Shown here one piece after another: positions 21,001 to 31,756 of a DNA stretch of 64,000 nt. A program made the translations under genes and the position numbers. Source of the DNA: Deltaproteobacteria bacterium (GTDB lineage: Bacteria; Myxococcota_A; Polyangia; Polyangiales; Ga0077539); contig JADJAE010000028.1 of NCBI GenBank assembly GCA_016704445.1, positions 60,472-124,471 of the forward strand, given 5' to 3'. Under the pieces are notes generated by a model, which worked only from the letters and a program-made list of their open reading frames with translations, had not been told where the DNA came from and did not search any database. Each line of letters starts with the position of its first letter. Position 1 is the first letter of the stretch.

Positions 21001-21552
21001 CAGCCTGCGGGGGTGTTCCTCGTCGATCCCGCGAGCGCCCGGGTGACCAGGGAGATCCCCGTGTCGATGGTATCCAGCGCCAGCGTGTCGCCCGACGGAC
21101 GCGCCCTCGCGCTGGGGTCGTCCAGCGGCGACGTGTCGCTCGTCGACCTCGCATCGGGCGCGGTCACCCGCTCGTGGCACGCCCTCGACGGCGTCGTGGT
21201 GACGCTCCGCTTCCGCCCTGGCGACGGCTTCCTCGCGGTGCTCGGCACGGACCGGATCGCCCGCGTCTGGGAGCCCGCCTCGGGGCGCCTGCTGGCCGCC
21301 GCGCCGCCCTTCCCCGACGTTGCCACCGCCCTCCGCTGGAGCCCCGATGGCCGCCGCCTGGTGGTCTCCGGGATGGCCACCCAGGCGTGGGTCTGGCTCG
21401 TCGCGCCCTACGAGGGCGACGCTGCGGGGTTTGCCCGCCGCGCCCGCTGCGTCAGCCCGTTGCGACTCGACGGCACCGGCGTGACCCCGGCGCCGCCCGA
21501 CCCGGCGGCCTGCCGTAGCTACGGCGTGTTGACCGGGTCCGGCGCTCCGTAG
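18052..21552 (+). CDS. Membrane Ser/Thr protein kinase with C-terminal WD40 propeller (two frame breaks)
   Basis: A Hanks-type kinase domain spans about residues 40-320: glycine loop FARGGLGRIF, VAIKE lysine, catalytic HRDLKPAN, DWG in place of DFG, and APE-like MPPEQARGE. A transmembrane helix follows (VVTTLAAASALAAFGAYSF), then WD40 repeats (FSPDGARLAST, VLVWD, LSPDGRTLA, VALWD) to the end. The segment from about 19475 to 19740 must be read in the next frame (AWDMAARR, RLSPDGRLVLG, GGTLRVW), after which the original frame resumes at DRLPSMDLG. This points to one extra and one missing base. The kinase should sit in the inner membrane with its propeller sensing ligands or partners. It is coupled to the cNMP-domain transporter upstream. 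Confidence 0.85.
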   Translation: MSRDPDWTTGVTVDPTLPQTGSRPLGDELRGATVERLLPVDRSMYAMMEEFARGGLGRIFRALDRRTGRIVAIKEVRLAEREVLQRFAREALVTANLQHPSIVPVYEVGRWSESEPFYAMKLVQGRTLADLVAEAATGGERLALLPHVIDVADALAYAHSERVIHRDLKPANVLVGSYGETVVIDWGLARNLATGEEAASLPSAPRFDGDGGETVAGTVMGTPAYMPPEQARGEVVDERADVYAIGAMLYHVLAGLRPYAEASGAAEVLGRVIEGPPKALSELAPEIPAELVAIVDRAMAPLPSDRYPTAQGLAEDLRRFQTGQLVRAHHYTPWQLVSRWVRRHRALVVTTLAAASALAAFGAYSFRRIAAERDEAARQRSVAVSARALSERRLGDGLEELARQALLAGDPARALPLLAGSWGGRPEGPPTLRFLSARALDAYAGLIDVAPAQRGGVLWAALTPDGALLLSAGFSQLPPGLGHGRSATAVVPRGPPHRAPLPRRPPRSGRERRRRRLGLRHLRWNAPGRPGRLDRRALAGRGLVTRRRPLRGRRSRRNPPRLDRLPSMDLGDQARRHASKIRDVRFSPDGARLASTGDDGRVLVWDARTMAAPTALSGHQGHVNSLAWAGSDTLVSGGDDGAVIAWDVASAQPRRTFAGGAAVYRVTVDPSGTLLAAAVVDPAVPVWNLRTGERVASLPGHHGSANDAEFIGARLLTTDEAGVLRTWDAARGELDGVLPGDGVIFGVRAHDGGMVLAGESASIRVASLAPSRSLRRMIGHRARVRSALFDASGAVLYTASNDGTARAWDVATGVQRFTVGAAEPQPEAPLAPDATVPPPNPQGVRCVALSPDGRTLATSSEDGTVALWDASTGASQGSLDGHQGRVREVIFSRDGASALTFGFDGDLRLWDLGPRRERSRISTGAPVLAARLDESSRRAIVLGENGAVTVWDAVSGAKIDDGSLPESRLVDLPVTPRGEVVGAQPAGVFLVDPASARVTREIPVSMVSSASVSPDGRALALGSSSGDVSLVDLASGAVTRSWHALDGVVVTLRFRPGDGFLAVLGTDRIARVWEPASGRLLAAAPPFPDVATALRWSPDGRRLVVSGMATQAWVWLVAPYEGDAAGFARRARCVSPLRLDGTGVTPAPPDPAACRSYGVLTGSGAP

Positions 21553-22319
21553 AGCGGCAGCGCCGGCGGGGCGGGGGTGCGCAGCACGGCGTCCTGTCGG
21601 AGCCCCGCGACGTCCCCGACGACCACGTCGCGCTCGTCGGCGAACACGCTCTCGCGGCCGTACACGGTGTACACCCGGAGCGTCCGGCCATACTCGGCCA
21701 TGTATTGATCGGGCTCGCGGCGCAGCACCACCGGGCGCACCGTCTCCAGCGAGCCGCGGATGTCGAGCGCCACCTCGCGCACCCGATCGCCCACCCCGAG
21801 GTGCGCCCGTCGGATCCACGCGGTGATCAATCCCCGGCCGGGGCCGAGCACCACCGTGGGGCGGTCGCCTCGCAGCACCTCGTAGCTCCGCGCGCCGTTG
21901 TGGAGCCGGGTGACGGTGATGGTCGGGGTGCGCAGCTCGTACCGTCGGATGTCCGCCATGCCGTCGGGCCGGGGCGCGCCCGGGACGGTGAGGCGCCTCC
22001 AGGCGCGCAGCGGGAGCCACGCGCGATCGTAGACGACCTCTACATCGGCGATGCCGCGGGGCCACTCCTGGCGCACGGTCACCGCGTAGAGGCAGTCGCG
22101 CTGTCGTAGCGAGAAGCGCTCGTTGACGAGCTGCTCGACGGAGAAGGGGCCGGAGCGCAGGTGCCCCTCGGCGATCACCTCACCCGCGGGGAGCGGGGCG
22201 GCGCCGCACTGCGGGTACGGGAGCTGGGGGACGGAGCTGACGGGGAGGTGCTTGCGGCGGCAGGCGGGGCTGAGGAGCGCGGCGACGAGCGCGACGAGCC
22301 TGAGCCCCCTCGGAGACAA
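21519..22319 (-). CDS. Uncharacterised lipoprotein at the end of the oxidase operon
   Basis: This 266-residue protein begins with a short signal ending in LLSPAC, so it should be lipid-anchored. The start is a TTG directly after the stop of the oxidase subunit IV gene, the only start codon available before the signal. The mature part is beta-rich and polar with no domain I recognise. Its 3' end overlaps the convergent kinase gene by 34 bases. Position suggests a role tied to the terminal oxidase, but the link is by location alone. Confidence 0.65.
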   Translation of the reverse strand: MSPRGLRLVALVAALLSPACRRKHLPVSSVPQLPYPQCGAAPLPAGEVIAEGHLRSGPFSVEQLVNERFSLRQRDCLYAVTVRQEWPRGIADVEVVYDRAWLPLRAWRRLTVPGAPRPDGMADIRRYELRTPTITVTRLHNGARSYEVLRGDRPTVVLGPGRGLITAWIRRAHLGVGDRVREVALDIRGSLETVRPVVLRREPDQYMAEYGRTLRVYTVYGRESVFADERDVVVGDVAGLRQDAVLRTPAPPALPLYGAPDPVNTP

Positions 22320-22799
22320 TCAGTGGTGCCCGGCAGCGCCCGCCGCGGGAGCGGCGCCAGCCGCGGGGGCCGGCGGGGTGAAGACGGGCATGCCGCCCGG
22401 GGCGGCGGCGCCGGTGCGCTCGAGGACACGCGCGCCGTTGTCGATGTCGACCCTGGTGCGCGTCGAGAGGTCGTCGTTGGACAGCCCCAGGAAGATCAGC
22501 AGGAACACGAAGGCCCCGATGAAGATGATCGAGTGGATGGCCTTGTCGCCCTTCAGGTGCATGAAGAACGTGGCGACGAGGGAGGCCTTCGCCGTCGCGA
22601 TGATCATCGCGACGAGGGTGTTGGCGGCGCCGAGGTCGACATAGGAGACCGCCACGGTGATGACCGTGAGGAAGATGAGCGCCGAGAAGATGGCGATCAT
22701 GAACAGCGGCGAGGAGACGTGCGCGTGCACCTCGCCGTTGTCGTGGTCATCCGCGTGCGCGTGGTCGGACGTGTGCTCGGAGGTCGCGGTGCTCATCAT
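22320..22799 (-). CDS. coxD: caa3-type cytochrome c oxidase subunit IV
   Basis: This 159-residue membrane protein has a His/Asp-rich cytoplasmic N-terminus, three membrane segments (around FMIAIFSALIFLTVITV, TLVAMIIATAKASLVATFF, and IIFIGAFVFLLIFL) and the conserved FFMHLKGD motif of prokaryotic subunit IV. It ends in an Ala/Pro/Gly tail. The start overlaps the subunit III stop (ATGATGA), so translation is probably coupled. Subunit IV stabilises the oxidase and has no redox centre. Confidence 0.9.
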   Translation of the reverse strand: MMSTATSEHTSDHAHADDHDNGEVHAHVSSPLFMIAIFSALIFLTVITVAVSYVDLGAANTLVAMIIATAKASLVATFFMHLKGDKAIHSIIFIGAFVFLLIFLGLSNDDLSTRTRVDIDNGARVLERTGAAAPGGMPVFTPPAPAAGAAPAAGAAGHH

Positions 22800-23514
22800 C
22801 CCACCAGGTACAGCAAGGGGAAGAGGTAGATCCAGACGAGGTCGACGAGGTGCCAGTACAGCGCGCCGATCTCGACCGGGGTGAAGAACTGCTTGGAGAT
22901 CTTGCCGTCGAGGTTCTGCTTGAGCACCCAGGACAGCACGCCCATGCCGATGAGGACGTGGACGCCGTGCAGCCCCGTCATCATGAAGTAGAGGGCGAAG
23001 AACATGTGCGCGCGCTGCGGCAGCACGTGCCCGTTGTGCGCGAACTGCTGCAGGTGCGCCTGGAAGTAGTGCCCCGGCAGCAGCCCGTCGTGGAACTTGT
23101 GCTGGTACTCGAAGAACTTCACCACGAGGAAGATGACCGCGCAGATCAGCGTGATCACCAGCCAGCGGGTGGTGCCCTTGCGGTCACCGACCTGGGACTG
23201 CCGCACTGCCAGCGCCGCCGTGAGCGAGCTGAAGAGCAGCACGACGGTGTTGACCGCGCCCATGATCCGGTCGAGGCGCTCGTGCGCCATGCGGAACATC
23301 TCGGGCTCCTGGCCCCGGAAGATGCCGTAGGCCACGAAGAGCCCGCCGAACATCAGGATCTCCGTGGCGATGAAGATCCACATCCCCAGCTTGGCGGAGT
23401 CGAACTGGTGCGCGGGGGTGTCGAAGTGGTGCGCGAGGAAGGGGTACTGATGCCCGTGCCCGTGCTCGCCCGCGGGGCGGCGTGGGAGGCGTCGGTGGTG
23501 GTGGCGCTGCTCAT
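22796..23514 (-). CDS. coxC: caa3-type cytochrome c oxidase subunit III (frameshifted)
   Basis: The 195-residue open frame from 23383 holds the five main helices of subunit III: WIFIATEILMFGGLF, the conserved Glu in VKFFEYQHKF, and the HGVHVLIG and ALYWHLVDLVWIYLFPLLY segments. The true N-terminus lies upstream: ATG at 23514 begins MSSATTTDASHAAP, and after one missing C in the run at 23473-23476 the frame continues GEHGHGHQYPFLAHHFDTP and joins the open frame. Subunit III binds lipid and keeps the catalytic core active. It sits 50 bases after subunit I. Confidence 0.9.
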
Positions 23515-23563
23515 CGCTGGTCTCTCTACGAGTGATCGTTGGCCGGAGGCGTAGGCGCCTCGC

Positions 23564-25243
<1,680 letters not shown>

Positions 25244-25284
25244 ATTCGGTTTCCCTCGAAACTCCCTGCAGGACTTCGTGGCCT

Positions 25285-26286
25285 TCAGCGCAGCGTTCGG
25301 ATGTAGGCGATAATCGCGTCGAGCTGCCGGTCGGTCAGCGAGCCCTGGTACGAGGGCATGATCGGACCGAAGCCCTGAACCACTTGCGCGTTGGGTTCCA
25401 GGATCGACCGGCGGAGGAAGTTCTCATCGGCCAGCACGCGCGTGCCGTCCGTGAGGGGCACCTGCTGACCAAAGAGGTGCTGCCAGGTCGGGCCGGTCAT
25501 CGGCGTGCCGTTGACCGAGTGGCAGGTGTTGCAGTTCTGCTGCGTGTAGAGCTGCTCGCCCCACTCGGCGGGCGTGAACTCGCGGCCGTCGGCGTGCGAG
25601 GGCGCGCGCAGGATGGACTCGAGGTACCCCGCCCACGCGGCCTGCGGGACGATGTGCACGAGGCCGCCCATGGAGAAGTGACCCGTCTCGCGGGCCGAGC
25701 CATCGGCCTGGGTCACGGGCTCGTCCGCCGCGCCGCAGTACTCCGCGCAGTAGAAGCGCGTGTCGCCGGTGTGCGTCGCCTGGAACCAGAGCGTCGAGTA
25801 CATGCCCGGAACCGCGTCACGCTTCACCCGGAAGGCCGGGACGAACATGGAGTGGATGACGTCCTCGGAGGACATCACGAAGCGCACCGGGCGGTTGATC
25901 GGGACGGTGACGTCGTTCTGCGAGTGGCCGCCGTTCGGGTACTCGAAGTCCCACGACCACTTGCGGGCGCGCACGCGGATGTCGAGCGCGTCCGGGGGCG
26001 GCGAGGTCAGGCTGATGTAGCCCGAGAAGCCCCAGTGGAAGAGCATCACCAGCAGCACCACCGGGGCGACCGTCCAGGCGAGCTCCATCACCAGGTTGTG
26101 CCCGGTGGGCTCGGCCTTCACGCCCGGCTGACGGCGGTACTTCACCACGAAGTAGACGGCCGTGCCGATGATCCCCACGAAGAGGATCACGCTCATCCAG
26201 TAGAGGAAATAGAACAGCCAGTCGAAGCCCGGGCCGAAGGTCGACCACTGGGCGGGGAGCTGCTTCATCAAATCGGTGCTGTTCAT
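25285..26286 (-). CDS. coxB: Cytochrome c oxidase subunit II fused to cytochrome c, with an enlarged CuA loop
   Basis: This 333-residue subunit has two membrane helices (YFLYWMSVILFVGIIG and LAWTVAPVVLLVMLF), a CuA cupredoxin domain and a C-terminal cytochrome c domain with CNTCH and the Met ligand in IMPSYQG, defining a caa3 oxidase. CuA ligands seen are His in IHSMFVP, Cys pair CAEYC, and HFSM. Normally the second Cys and the His are four residues apart (CGxxH); here they are nineteen apart, a 15-residue in-frame insertion near residues 188-202. The protein takes electrons from complex III and passes them to subunit I. Confidence 0.95.
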   Translation of the reverse strand: MNSTDLMKQLPAQWSTFGPGFDWLFYFLYWMSVILFVGIIGTAVYFVVKYRRQPGVKAEPTGHNLVMELAWTVAPVVLLVMLFHWGFSGYISLTSPPPDALDIRVRARKWSWDFEYPNGGHSQNDVTVPINRPVRFVMSSEDVIHSMFVPAFRVKRDAVPGMYSTLWFQATHTGDTRFYCAEYCGAADEPVTQADGSARETGHFSMGGLVHIVPQAAWAGYLESILRAPSHADGREFTPAEWGEQLYTQQNCNTCHSVNGTPMTGPTWQHLFGQQVPLTDGTRVLADENFLRRSILEPNAQVVQGFGPIMPSYQGSLTDRQLDAIIAYIRTLR

Positions 26287-26333
26287 CGCAGAAGCCTTCT
26301 CAGGTCTGTTCGTGCTGTCGGTGGAAAACCATC

Positions 26334-27192
26334 TCAGGTCGCCGCGCCGGTGGGCGCCGCGGGGGGATGCGGCCCGGGAGAGCGCCGTCGACGCTCACGC
26401 AGCCACATCACGGAGAGAAACGAACCAAACACCAGCAGCGTCACCACGCCGCCGAGCCGCATCACCCGCATCGCCCAGAGCACGTAGCCCTGACCCTGCG
26501 GGTCGTAGTGATAACAATAGAGGATCAGCCGCTCGACGGTGCTGATGGAGCGCCCCTGTGAGGCCTCGAGCAGCCCGACCCGCACATCCGTCGGCTTGTA
26601 CTGGATGCCGTAGAGGTAGCGAGCGACCTTGCCGTCCGGGGTCAGTAGCATCGTCACCGCGGGGTGCGCGTACTGATCCTGAGCGCGGTCATAGCGATAC
26701 TGGAAGCCCACCGCGTCGGCGACCCGCCGGATCTGCGACTCCGAGCCGGTGAGGAAGTGCCAGCCGCGCGCCGCGGAGGGGCGGTTGTACTGGGCGAGCA
26801 CCCGCCCCCGGCGCTCGTTGGCCACGCGCGGTGGTCTCCCGCGGGTCGATGCTGATCGTGACCGCGTCGAACTCCACGCCCACGCTCCAGGTGGTCTCCT
26901 GTAGCGCCCGCACCGCGGCGTTGAGCACCATGTTGCAGAGCGTGGCGCAGCGCGAGTACGCGAGGTTGAGCACCACCGGTCGGCGACCATCGAAGTATTG
27001 CTCGAGCCGAACAGGCTGGCCGTTCTCGTCGAGGAAGGTCGTGTCGCCGGGCACCTGCCCGTTGAGGTGCTCGATGACGCCGATGTTCTGCATCTCCCGC
27101 GGGAGGACGTTGACCTGCGCGTCCGCGCTTCGCGAGAACATCGCGAGCGCAGAGCACAGGAGCAACGACCATGCGGAGACGCGGGGGCTCAT
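26334..27192 (-). CDS. SCO1/SenC-family copper chaperone (frameshifted)
   Basis: The protein has a signal peptide (from ATG 27192; alternative start at 27219), a thioredoxin-like fold with the copper-binding CxxxC motif (SRCATLC) and the third ligand His in QYAHPAV, and a C-terminal membrane helix (VVTLLVFGSFLSVMW). SCO proteins deliver copper to the CuA centre of subunit II, which fits the gene order. The frame breaks at about 26822-26830: the first part reads SIDPRETTAR and the second continues VANERRGRVLAQYNRP. It lies 47 bases upstream of coxB. Confidence 0.88.
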
Positions 27193-27199
27193 TCGGTTC

Positions 27200-27667
27200 T
27201 CAGTGCGCTCCGGGAGCAACCGCGGGGTGTGCAGGAGCCGCTGCCGCGGGAGCCGGGCACGGGGCTACGGCCGCCGGGGCCACGGCCGCAGGAGCAGCCG
27301 CCGGAGCGGGAGCCGCGACCGGAGCGGGACGCGGCACCTCGAGAGGCATGAGGGTCCAGCCCTGCAGCGGCGCGAGGTCGGCCGAGGCGGTCGGGCTGAT
27401 CGCCCCGGGGCGCTGACCCCTGCCGACGGCGGTCATCGCGGCCGGGAGCCCACTGAGGCGACGGGCCTCGTCGGCGTGCACTCGACCCGCGGTGTACACG
27501 TACGAGCCCCCGCGGAGCATCGCGTCGATGTGCGCGCGGCTGCGAGCCTCGTACGAGTCGTTGAAGTACGAGACGAAGAACATTCGCATCGCCACCAGGA
27601 CGCCGAGGGAGATTGCTCCGACGGTGACGATGACCTTGATCGGTGGTTCGGTCTTGTCGACGGCCAT
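27200..27667 (-). CDS. Small membrane protein in the ACIII operon
   Basis: This 155-residue protein has one N-terminal membrane helix (KVIVTVGAISLGVLVAM), a periplasmic region with AHIDAMLRGG and a C-terminal tail made almost entirely of Ala and Pro. It sits 17 bases after actF and 7 bases before the sco start, so it is surely part of the operon. No family is recognised. Some alternative complex III preparations carry an extra small subunit, and this could be its counterpart, but sequence alone does not show that. Confidence 0.75.
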   Translation of the reverse strand: MAVDKTEPPIKVIVTVGAISLGVLVAMRMFFVSYFNDSYEARSRAHIDAMLRGGSYVYTAGRVHADEARRLSGLPAAMTAVGRGQRPGAISPTASADLAPLQGWTLMPLEVPRPAPVAAPAPAAAPAAVAPAAVAPCPAPAAAAPAHPAVAPGAH

Positions 27668-27684
27668 GATCCTTCAGATCCTTG

Positions 27685-29080
27685 TCAGACGTTCTCGAAG
27701 CGCTTGGAGCGCGTGAAGCGCGGGTCGCCCACAGGCACCACCGGGTGCTGCGACATGCGGAAGAAGACCGCGGCCAGGTAGACGCCGCCGACCCCGAGGA
27801 GGCACGCAATGTCCATCCAGTGGGGCGCGAGGGCCTCGGAGAGCTGCGGGCCGATGTTCTTCACCGCGGCGTAGTTCGGCATCACCAGCCAGTACATCTC
27901 GACGACGTGCATGAACAGCAGGAGGGAGGCCCCGAGCACCAGCACCTTCTGCCCGGCGTAGCGCTTCGTGTTGCGCGAGAGAAGCAGCGCGAAGGGCACG
28001 ACGAAGTGCAGGAAGAGGATCGCCAGGCTGATGGTCTTCCACGGCCCGTTGCTCCAGCGGAGATGGAAGTACACCGTCTCTTCCGGGATGCTCGCGTACC
28101 AGATGAGGAAGAACTGAGAGAACGTGATGTACGCCCAGAAGACGTTGAACCCGAAGAGCAGCTTGCCCAGGTCGTGAAAGTGCTCGGTGGTGATCGCGTT
28201 GCCGCTCACCCCGGAGGCCCGCATCGCATAGGCCATGAGCACGAGCATCGAGAAGATCGCCACCATCGCGCCGGAGAAGATCTGCACGCCGAAGATGGTC
28301 GAGTACCAGTTCGGGAGCAGCGACATGATCCAGTCGAAGGCCGCGAAGGTCGTGGTCAGCGCGAGGCCGAAGGTGGCGGCCGGAGCCATTCCCTGGGAGC
28401 TCGCGGTGAGCTTGAGGTCCTTCGTGGTGTCCTGGAGGGTGCTGTTGCGAAACAGCTTCATCGTCAGGAGCGTCCAGAAGAGGAAGTAGACCACCACGCG
28501 GAAGTAGAAGAAGCGGTGGCTAAGATACCAGTCCTTCGACGCCATCACCTGCGCGTGGAGCGAGTGCTCGATCTCCTCGTCGGACATCCGGTGACCCGGC
28601 GCGCCGGGGACATGCCCGACCGCGGGGGCCGCGGGCGCGTGCTCGCCGTGCTCAGCGTGCGCGCCGGGGCCCGTGCTCCCCGCCGCGGGCGTGCCGCCGG
28701 CGGGTGCGCGCCGTGGGCGCGCCGTGGTCAGGGTTCCACCACGGGAGCAGGTGATCGAGGTTGGCCAGGATCGGGAGGAAGAGCAGCGCGAAGATCGGCA
28801 GCGCGCTCATGAAGAACTCGGCCGTGCGCCGGATCGTGACGCTCCACCCGGCGTTCGTGAGGTGCTGCAGCAGCACGAAGAACGTCGCGCCGATCGCGAT
28901 GGTCAGGAAGACGACGAACGCGAACAGGTACGAGAACGCGAAGCGCTGCCCGTCCGCCGCAAAGCCCGCGCCCGCGCCAGCGAGACCGAGGACGCCGACG
29001 CCCGCGGCGATCTTCCACGCGTTGGCCCAGGAGGTTCCCGTGGTCCGAAAGTCAGTCTTGTCGTTGGTGGCGGCGCTCAC
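27685..29080 (-). CDS. actF: Alternative complex III subunit ActF (frameshifted)
   Basis: ActF is a multi-helix integral membrane subunit of the NrfD-like type. The gene starts at GTG 29080 (MSAATNDKTDFRTTG), with two N-terminal helices ending at LPWWNPDHG. The main open frame then runs from MSDEEIEH through eight more helices (FAAFDWIMSLLPNWYS, FNVFWAYITFSQFFLIWY, MHVVEMYWLVMP). The frame break lies at about 28700-28730, inside a Gly/Ala/His-rich cytoplasmic loop. Total length near 465 residues suits the family. The stop of actE and the start of actF overlap. Confidence 0.88.
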
Positions 29081-29745
29081 GGCGTGGCTCCGGTGTTGAT
29101 CTGGCTGAGCTGGAGCGCGCGCACATACGAGACGATCGCCCAGCGGTCGCTCACGGGAATCTGCGCGGAGTATCCAGGCATGTTGCGCACGCCGTTGGCG
29201 ATGGTCGCGTAGAGCTGACCATCGGGCACGTGCCGGATGCGCTCGTCGTGCAGGCTGGTCGGCTGCGGGTACTGGTAGCGCGGACCGCCCGGCCCCTGGC
29301 GCCGGAGCCACACCGATGCCGCGCCCGTCGCCCACTCCCCCGTGGCACGGGGTGCAGTAGATGCCGTAGCGCTGCTGGCCGCGGCGCACCATGGCGTCGA
29401 GCCCGCCAGCGGCCTGAGTGACCCGATCGGGGATCGTCATCACGTAGGCAGGGCTGTCGGTCTCGTGGCCGAGCACGACGCGGTCGTCGTCGAAGCTCTC
29501 GTCGCGGCCGACGGTGCCCGCGACGTACCGCGCGTTGGCGCCGCCCGGGAAGCGCGCCACGGTGCCCTCGGGGGGCGTGCGCATGGTCCGCTTGTCGGAG
29601 AAGAACGCGCTCTCGGCCTGCGAGTTGTAGCGCTGCTGGTAGTGCATGTTGCGCAGCAGCGCGATCGGGGCCTCGGAGGAGACCTCGCCGCGGCAGCCGA
29701 CCACGAAGACCGCCAGGACGCGGCGATGGTGAGTGCGCGGTTCAC
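29077..29745 (-). CDS. actE: Alternative complex III subunit ActE, monohaem cytochrome c lipoprotein (two frame breaks)
   Basis: The GTG start at 29745 overlaps the actD stop. A lipoprotein signal appears once one missing C near 29726-29732 is restored (AVFVVGC). The body includes HYQQRYNSQ, ARFPGGANAR, the haem site CTPCHG and, after a second break at 29315-29330, WLRRQGPGG, YPQPTSL and NMPGYSAQI with the Met haem ligand. ActE is the periplasmic cytochrome that passes electrons out of the complex, probably to the cytochrome c domain of the oxidase. Confidence 0.87.
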
Positions 29746-30316
29746 GACTCGTTGTCCTCGATGATCTCGATGTGGTCGGGGTGCGTCGACGCGAGCAGCT
29801 CGCGGGTCCGTCGGCTCGTCGAACTTGGGGTCGGCGTACTCGACGCTCACGAAGAACTTGTCGTCGGTGGCCGCCTTGAAGCGGTCGCTCTCGAACACCG
29901 GGTGGTGGTGCCGCGGGAGCTTGTTGAGCCCGAACATCCCGAACACCGCGCCGAAGGCCGAGAAGAGCACCGTCAGCTCGAAGCACACCGGCACGTACGC
30001 GGGGATCGAGATCGCCGGCTTGCCGCCGACGATGATTGGGTAGGCGATGCCGTTGGCGTAGGTGATGAGGGCGATGCCGGTCATGAGGCCGGTGATGCCC
30101 ATCACCAGGACGATCCAGCCGAGCCTGGAGTCGCTCATGCCCATCGCCGCGTCCATCCCGTGGATGGGGAAGGGCGTGTGGGTGTCGAACTTGGTGAAGC
30201 CCGCGTCGCGGAGCTTCTCGGCGGCCTTCATGCAGGCCCCGGGGGTCTCGTACTCCGCGAGGAGCAGCGCGGGCCTGCCGCCCCTGGACGCTCACGGTGG
30301 TGATCTCCGTCGGCAT
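29742..30316 (-). CDS. actD: Alternative complex III subunit ActD, DUF3341 family (two frame breaks)
   Basis: The start is ATG 30316 (MPTEITTVSV). A surplus G in the run at 30281-30284 breaks the frame, which continues LLLAEYETPGACMKAAEKL and TPFPIHGMD, the conserved start of DUF3341. Two membrane helices follow (LGWIVLVMGITGLMTGIAL and PAYVPVCFELTVLFSAFGAV). A second surplus C at about 29808-29812 hides the true C-terminus, RELLASTHPDHIEIIEDNES. ActD is a small membrane subunit that caps the NrfD-like core. Confidence 0.88.
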
Positions 30317-30319
30317 GGC

Positions 30320-31752
<1,433 letters not shown>

Positions 31753-31756
<4 letters not shown>

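Noticed and set aside
28652..30316. Single 554-residue protein reading through parts of ActD, ActE and ActF
   Set aside because: It is a chimera produced by frame breaks; different stretches match three different conserved subunits.
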